Shown here piece by piece: positions 5,909-8,101 of a DNA stretch of 8,101 bases. The translations under genes were made by a program, and so were the position numbers. The DNA is taken from assembly GCA_965659715.1 (NCBI GenBank), contig CBFHXE010000086.1, positions 1 through 8,101 of the forward strand. Direction: 5' to 3'. Below the pieces are notes generated by a model. That model searched no databases, was not told the DNA's origin, and saw nothing but the letters and a program-made list of their open reading frames with translations. How positions within the stretch are numbered: position 1 is the stretch's first letter; each line of letters begins with the position of its first letter. Source of the stretch: CABZJG01 sp965659715. Lineage in GTDB: Bacteria; Pseudomonadota; Alphaproteobacteria; Rhodobacterales; Rhodobacteraceae.

Positions 5909-6327
5909 CAGCCAACGCTCACCGACTTCTTTTGATACATAATCTCAATTTTTAGATTGCTTGGATCTAAAAGAAACGCAGCATAATACCGTGACCCGTG
6001 GTATTCAGGGTAATTCTTAGGGGCATTTATGATGTGATTTTTCCCAAATAGTCTCTCAATAGATTTGTAGATGGCATCCACTTGTTCAGCACTTGAAGCC
6101 TTTAGAGCTATATGATGGAAACCGGGCTGGTATAATTGATGCACGTTACCTGAGAGTTTAGGATCAGATTTATAAAGCAGAAACTCACACTCGTTATCTT
6201 TATCATAGACCAAAATAGCCTCATTTTGCTCAACAAGCTCGTAGCTCAAAGGCATTAAAACCGCATCGTAAAATTTTTGACTTTCTTCCAAACAAACAAC
6301 TGAAAGTGCGAGGTGATGTAATATCAT
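5908..6327 (-). CDS. VOC-superfamily (glyoxalase/bleomycin resistance-like) protein
   Basis: A 139-residue protein, the usual length for a single-domain VOC protein with two beta-alpha-beta-beta-beta modules. Module one begins MILHHLALSV with the conserved S-x-x-FYDAVLMPLSY helix (16-29). Module two begins GFHHIALKA (69-77) and ends YYAAFLLDPSNLKIEIMY (114-131). Likely metal ligands are His5, His72 and Glu128, all present, so it may be an active metalloenzyme. The R/K-x-Y-P-E-Y-H...YYAAFLLDPSNxKIE ending is typical of a large uncharacterised VOC subgroup, not of classical glyoxalase I, and the substrate is unknown. The ATG at 6325-6327 is preceded by AAGGAT with seven bases of spacing. That ribosome binding site lies within a small inverted repeat. 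It follows gph on the same strand after an 80-base gap that may hold its own promoter. It is more AT-rich than gph. Confidence 0.87.
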   Translation of the reverse strand: MILHHLALSVVCLEESQKFYDAVLMPLSYELVEQNEAILVYDKDNECEFLLYKSDPKLSGNVHQLYQPGFHHIALKASSAEQVDAIYKSIERLFGKNHIINAPKNYPEYHGSRYYAAFLLDPSNLKIEIMYQKKSVSVG

Positions 6328-6332
6328 GGCAG

Positions 6333-6357
6333 TATCCTTTGGATAATCACCAGTGAT
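6333..6357. promoter_or_regulatory. Two adjacent inverted repeats in the VOC gene leader
   Basis: TATCC-TTT-GGATA (6333-6345) is a perfect five-base inverted repeat that includes the VOC ribosome binding site. Directly next to it ATCAC-CA-GTGAT (6346-6357) is a second one. In the mRNA the first could form a weak hairpin hiding the Shine-Dalgarno sequence; as DNA either could be an operator. Arms are short, so chance is possible. Confidence 0.35.
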
Positions 6358-6407
6358 ACCTTAACGGCCATCCAATAGATACTGGCGCGTTAAAGTCTGC
6401 CGATAGG

Positions 6408-7070
6408 TTACCCCAAAACCCGCGCCAAACAGGCGTCAAAATCATCATAAGACGTCAGGATTGCATCAGGTTCCAACCGCAATAGATCGCCCCCGCTCAT
6501 CCCGAAATCCACCAGAATGGACGGCACACCAGCGGCTCGAGCGGTCTTGTGATCCGTGATCGTATCGCCCACCATAACGGCCCGTTCAACCCGTCCGCCA
6601 AGCTGGCGCACCGTTTCAAAAAACGCCTCTGGGTCGGGTTTTCGCACCGCAAGGCTACCGGCACCAACAAGGGCGGCAAAGGCCTCACGTACGCCAAGCC
6701 TGTCCAGCAACTCCTCGGCAAGCGCGACGGGTTTATTGGTGCAAATACCCACTTTGACACCGTTCGCCCAGAGCCGCTCAACCGCCTCAATTGCTCCGGG
6801 AAACAGCCTTGTGTGCACATCAATCTTATCACGGTAAGCCTCTAGCAATATCGGGTAATAGGCAGCCACCACTGCCTCATCCATCTTTCCCAAACGTTCT
6901 AACCCGCAGGTGAGCATCGCCCGCCCCCCGCGCATGCCTATGGCGGCATCGCGTTTGGGGTGCAAAAGATCATCATGCCCCATCTGCGCAAAACAGTGAT
7001 TTGCCGCAGCGATCAAATCGCCGCTCGTGTCAGCCAATGTACCATCAAGATCAAAGACAACCGATGTCAT
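6408..7070 (-). CDS. gph: HAD-superfamily phosphatase, phosphoglycolate phosphatase type
   Basis: A 220-residue HAD subfamily IA phosphatase, normal in length. All four HAD motifs are visible: VVFDLDGTLADTS (4-16) with nucleophile Asp7 and acid/base Asp9; GICTNKP with Thr111; the lysine in VRKPDPEAF (Lys144); and MVGDTITD with Asp169 and Asp173 for magnesium. The cap domain lies between motifs one and two. Best guess is 2-phosphoglycolate phosphatase, which removes a product of oxygenase activity or DNA repair. The closely related MupP, which dephosphorylates N-acetylmuramic acid 6-phosphate in cell-wall recycling, looks similar, and the divergent glmU neighbour makes that a fair alternative. 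I chose the ATG at 7068-7070 because it places the DLDGTL motif at the usual distance from the N-terminus. The frame continues upstream to a TTG at 7160 and an ATG at 7094, but those extra residues look non-conserved and would consume the divergent promoter region. The Shine-Dalgarno sequence is weak. Confidence 0.85.
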   Translation of the reverse strand: MTSVVFDLDGTLADTSGDLIAAANHCFAQMGHDDLLHPKRDAAIGMRGGRAMLTCGLERLGKMDEAVVAAYYPILLEAYRDKIDVHTRLFPGAIEAVERLWANGVKVGICTNKPVALAEELLDRLGVREAFAALVGAGSLAVRKPDPEAFFETVRQLGGRVERAVMVGDTITDHKTARAAGVPSILVDFGMSGGDLLRLEPDAILTSYDDFDACLARVLG

Positions 7071-7208
7071 GCATATATCCGTAATTTGAACCATCGGCGA
7101 AACCTTGCCATGCTGTGTTACATTCTGCAATGCAAGTTGACGAAGACTGTCTTGCGCCAAACCCTAAGACGTAAGATAACGTGCGTGAGAAATATATAGG
7201 ATGCCCGC
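7071..7208. promoter_or_regulatory. Divergent promoter region between gph and glmU
   Basis: A 138-base region that must hold promoters for two genes read outward. On the plus strand TTGACG (7137-7142) is a good -35, but the best downstream hexamers (CCTAAG near 7163, TAAGAT at 7172-7177) are poorly spaced, so no promoter is assigned firmly. The glmU ribosome binding site AGGAT (7198-7202) ends the region. Confidence 0.4.
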
Positions 7209-8101
7209 ATGCACACCTCTGTTGTTATCTTGGCCGCCGGACAAGGCACTCGGATGAACTCTGATCTTCCTAAAGTGCTTCACCCTGTCGCCGGTGCGGC
7301 CCTTTTGCACCATGCGATGCGTTCTGCTGCGTCCCTAGAGCCAGAGCATACCGTTATTGTCGCCGGCCATGGCGCGGATCAGGTCAAAACCTGCGCCGAA
7401 GAGCACAGCCCCGAGGCCAAAACCGTTCTGCAACTCGAACAGTTGGGCACCGCTCATGCGGTGCTTCAGGCGCGCCCCGAACTGCAAGATTTTGACGGTG
7501 ATATTTTGGTGCTGTATGGCGATACGCCGTTTATTCGCCCCGAAACACTAGCCAAGATGACCGAAGCACGCGCAATGGCCGATCTGGTGGTCTTGGGCTT
7601 TAACGCAGCTGATCCCGGGCGCTATGGCCGGTTGATCACCCAAGGTAATAGCCTTGAGCGGATAGTCGAGTTTAAAGATGCAAACGCCGAAGAGCGCGCC
7701 ATAACGCTGTGCAACAGCGGCGTCATGCTGGCCAAAGCCAGCGGGCTGTTTGCCCTTCTGGATCAGGTCAGCAACGACAATGCTGCGGGGGAATACTACC
7801 TTACGGATTGTATTGCTTTGGCGCAGCAGTCAGGCCAGAGCGCTCAGGTGGTAATTTGCGACGAAGCCGAAACTCTGGGCGTCAATTCGCGCATTGATCT
7901 TGCCGCAGCCGAAGCAGCCTTTCAGGACCGCGCGCGTAATGACCTGCTGGAAAACGGGGTCACTATGGCCGCGCCAGAAAGCGTATATCTCAGTCACGAT
8001 ACGGTGATCGGCCGCGATGCCACAATCGAACAAAATGTGATCTTTGGCCCCGGTGTCACGATTGAAAGCGGCGCGCTGATCCGCGCATTTTCGCATTTGG
8101 A
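7209..8101 (+). CDS. glmU: Bifunctional GlmU, 5' part (uridyltransferase domain complete)
   Basis: GlmU acetylates glucosamine-1-phosphate and then couples the product to UTP, giving UDP-GlcNAc for peptidoglycan and lipopolysaccharide in the cytoplasm. The window holds 297 codons and ends in frame, so the left-handed beta-helix acetyltransferase domain is cut. The uridyltransferase domain is intact: nucleotide loop LAAGQGTRM (8-16) with Lys22, QLGTAHA (78-84), YGDTPFI with Asp105, PGRYGRLI (136-143), EF with Glu154, CNSG with Asn169, GEYYLTD (194-200) and GVNSR with Asn226. Several of these fall at the same numbers as in the E. coli enzyme (Asp105, Glu154, Asn169). Hexapeptide-like repeats start near residue 262 (VIGRDATIEQNVIFGPGV). 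The ATG at 7209 is chosen because AGGAT stands seven bases upstream; an ATG at 7201 is out of frame and soon hits a stop. It is divergent from the HAD phosphatase gene. Confidence 0.96.
   Translation, partial: MHTSVVILAAGQGTRMNSDLPKVLHPVAGAALLHHAMRSAASLEPEHTVIVAGHGADQVKTCAEEHSPEAKTVLQLEQLGTAHAVLQARPELQDFDGDILVLYGDTPFIRPETLAKMTEARAMADLVVLGFNAADPGRYGRLITQGNSLERIVEFKDANAEERAITLCNSGVMLAKASGLFALLDQVSNDNAAGEYYLTDCIALAQQSGQSAQVVICDEAETLGVNSRIDLAAAEAAFQDRARNDLLENGVTMAAPESVYLSHDTVIGRDATIEQNVIFGPGVTIESGALIRAFSHL

Noticed and set aside
5870..5928. CACCGACTT occurring twice (5870-5878 and 5920-5928) as a possible direct repeat or target duplication
   Set aside because: Only nine bases; the second copy is inside the VOC coding end and no element lies between them.
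7143..7153. AAGAC-T-GTCTT palindrome upstream of glmU
   Set aside because: Five-base arms are expected by chance in this length and nothing else marks it as an operator.
7071..7160. N-terminal extension of the HAD phosphatase to a TTG start
   Set aside because: It would put 30 non-conserved residues before the DLDGTL motif and occupy the region needed for divergent promoters.
1..8101. Search for CRISPR arrays, tRNA or rRNA genes, transposases, phage or toxin-antitoxin systems
   Set aside because: No spaced repeats, RNA gene signatures or recognisable proteins of these kinds were seen.

Overview
The window looks like chromosomal DNA of a marine alphaproteobacterium of the Rhodobacteraceae (Roseobacter group). 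The basis is moderately GC-rich coding DNA, a leucine-catabolism gene order of isovaleryl-CoA dehydrogenase followed by methylcrotonyl-CoA carboxylase beta subunit, and Roseobacter-like N-termini of Ivd and MccB. That placement is inference from remembered families. The sequence is draft quality: a run of 100 N at 3961-4060 sits inside a gene.

Left part (1-2227, all minus strand): a leucine-degradation operon read right to left. It has a candidate promoter with a TGAACA-AC-TGTTCA operator, ivd, an exported LprI-like protein, a small one-TM protein, and the first 35 codons of mccB. Adjacent frames overlap or are tightly spaced (ATGA overlap, TGATG overlap, then a 15-base gap), so the four genes are probably cotranscribed and partly translationally coupled. 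The two envelope proteins have no obvious role in leucine catabolism.

Middle (2274-5056): a DegT/DnrJ/EryC1/StrS-type PLP aminotransferase (minus) and an MmgE/PrpD-family protein (plus) diverge from a 108-base region. That region carries a TATAAT box flanked by the inverted repeat TGCGACA-N15-TGTCGCA. The N run falls in the MmgE/PrpD gene, but the protein reads smoothly across it, so the real missing sequence may be only about one base.

AT-rich part (5057 to about 6407): roughly 30% GC in hand-counted stretches, against nearly 60% in glmU. It holds a VOC-family protein, a small conserved-looking 77-aa protein, and just upstream of the latter a SnoaL/NTF2-like gene with a good ribosome binding site. 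The SnoaL-like gene is broken by a frameshift at a T8 run and by an in-frame TAA. This looks like a variable segment placed between housekeeping blocks.

Right part (6408-8101): a HAD phosphatase (Gph/MupP-like, minus) diverges from glmU (plus), which runs off the window in its acyltransferase domain. I see no RNA genes, CRISPR arrays, insertion sequences or phage genes. No complete new system is evident. The most worthwhile points are the decayed SnoaL-like gene beside a live small gene, the envelope genes inside the leucine operon, and the two candidate operators.
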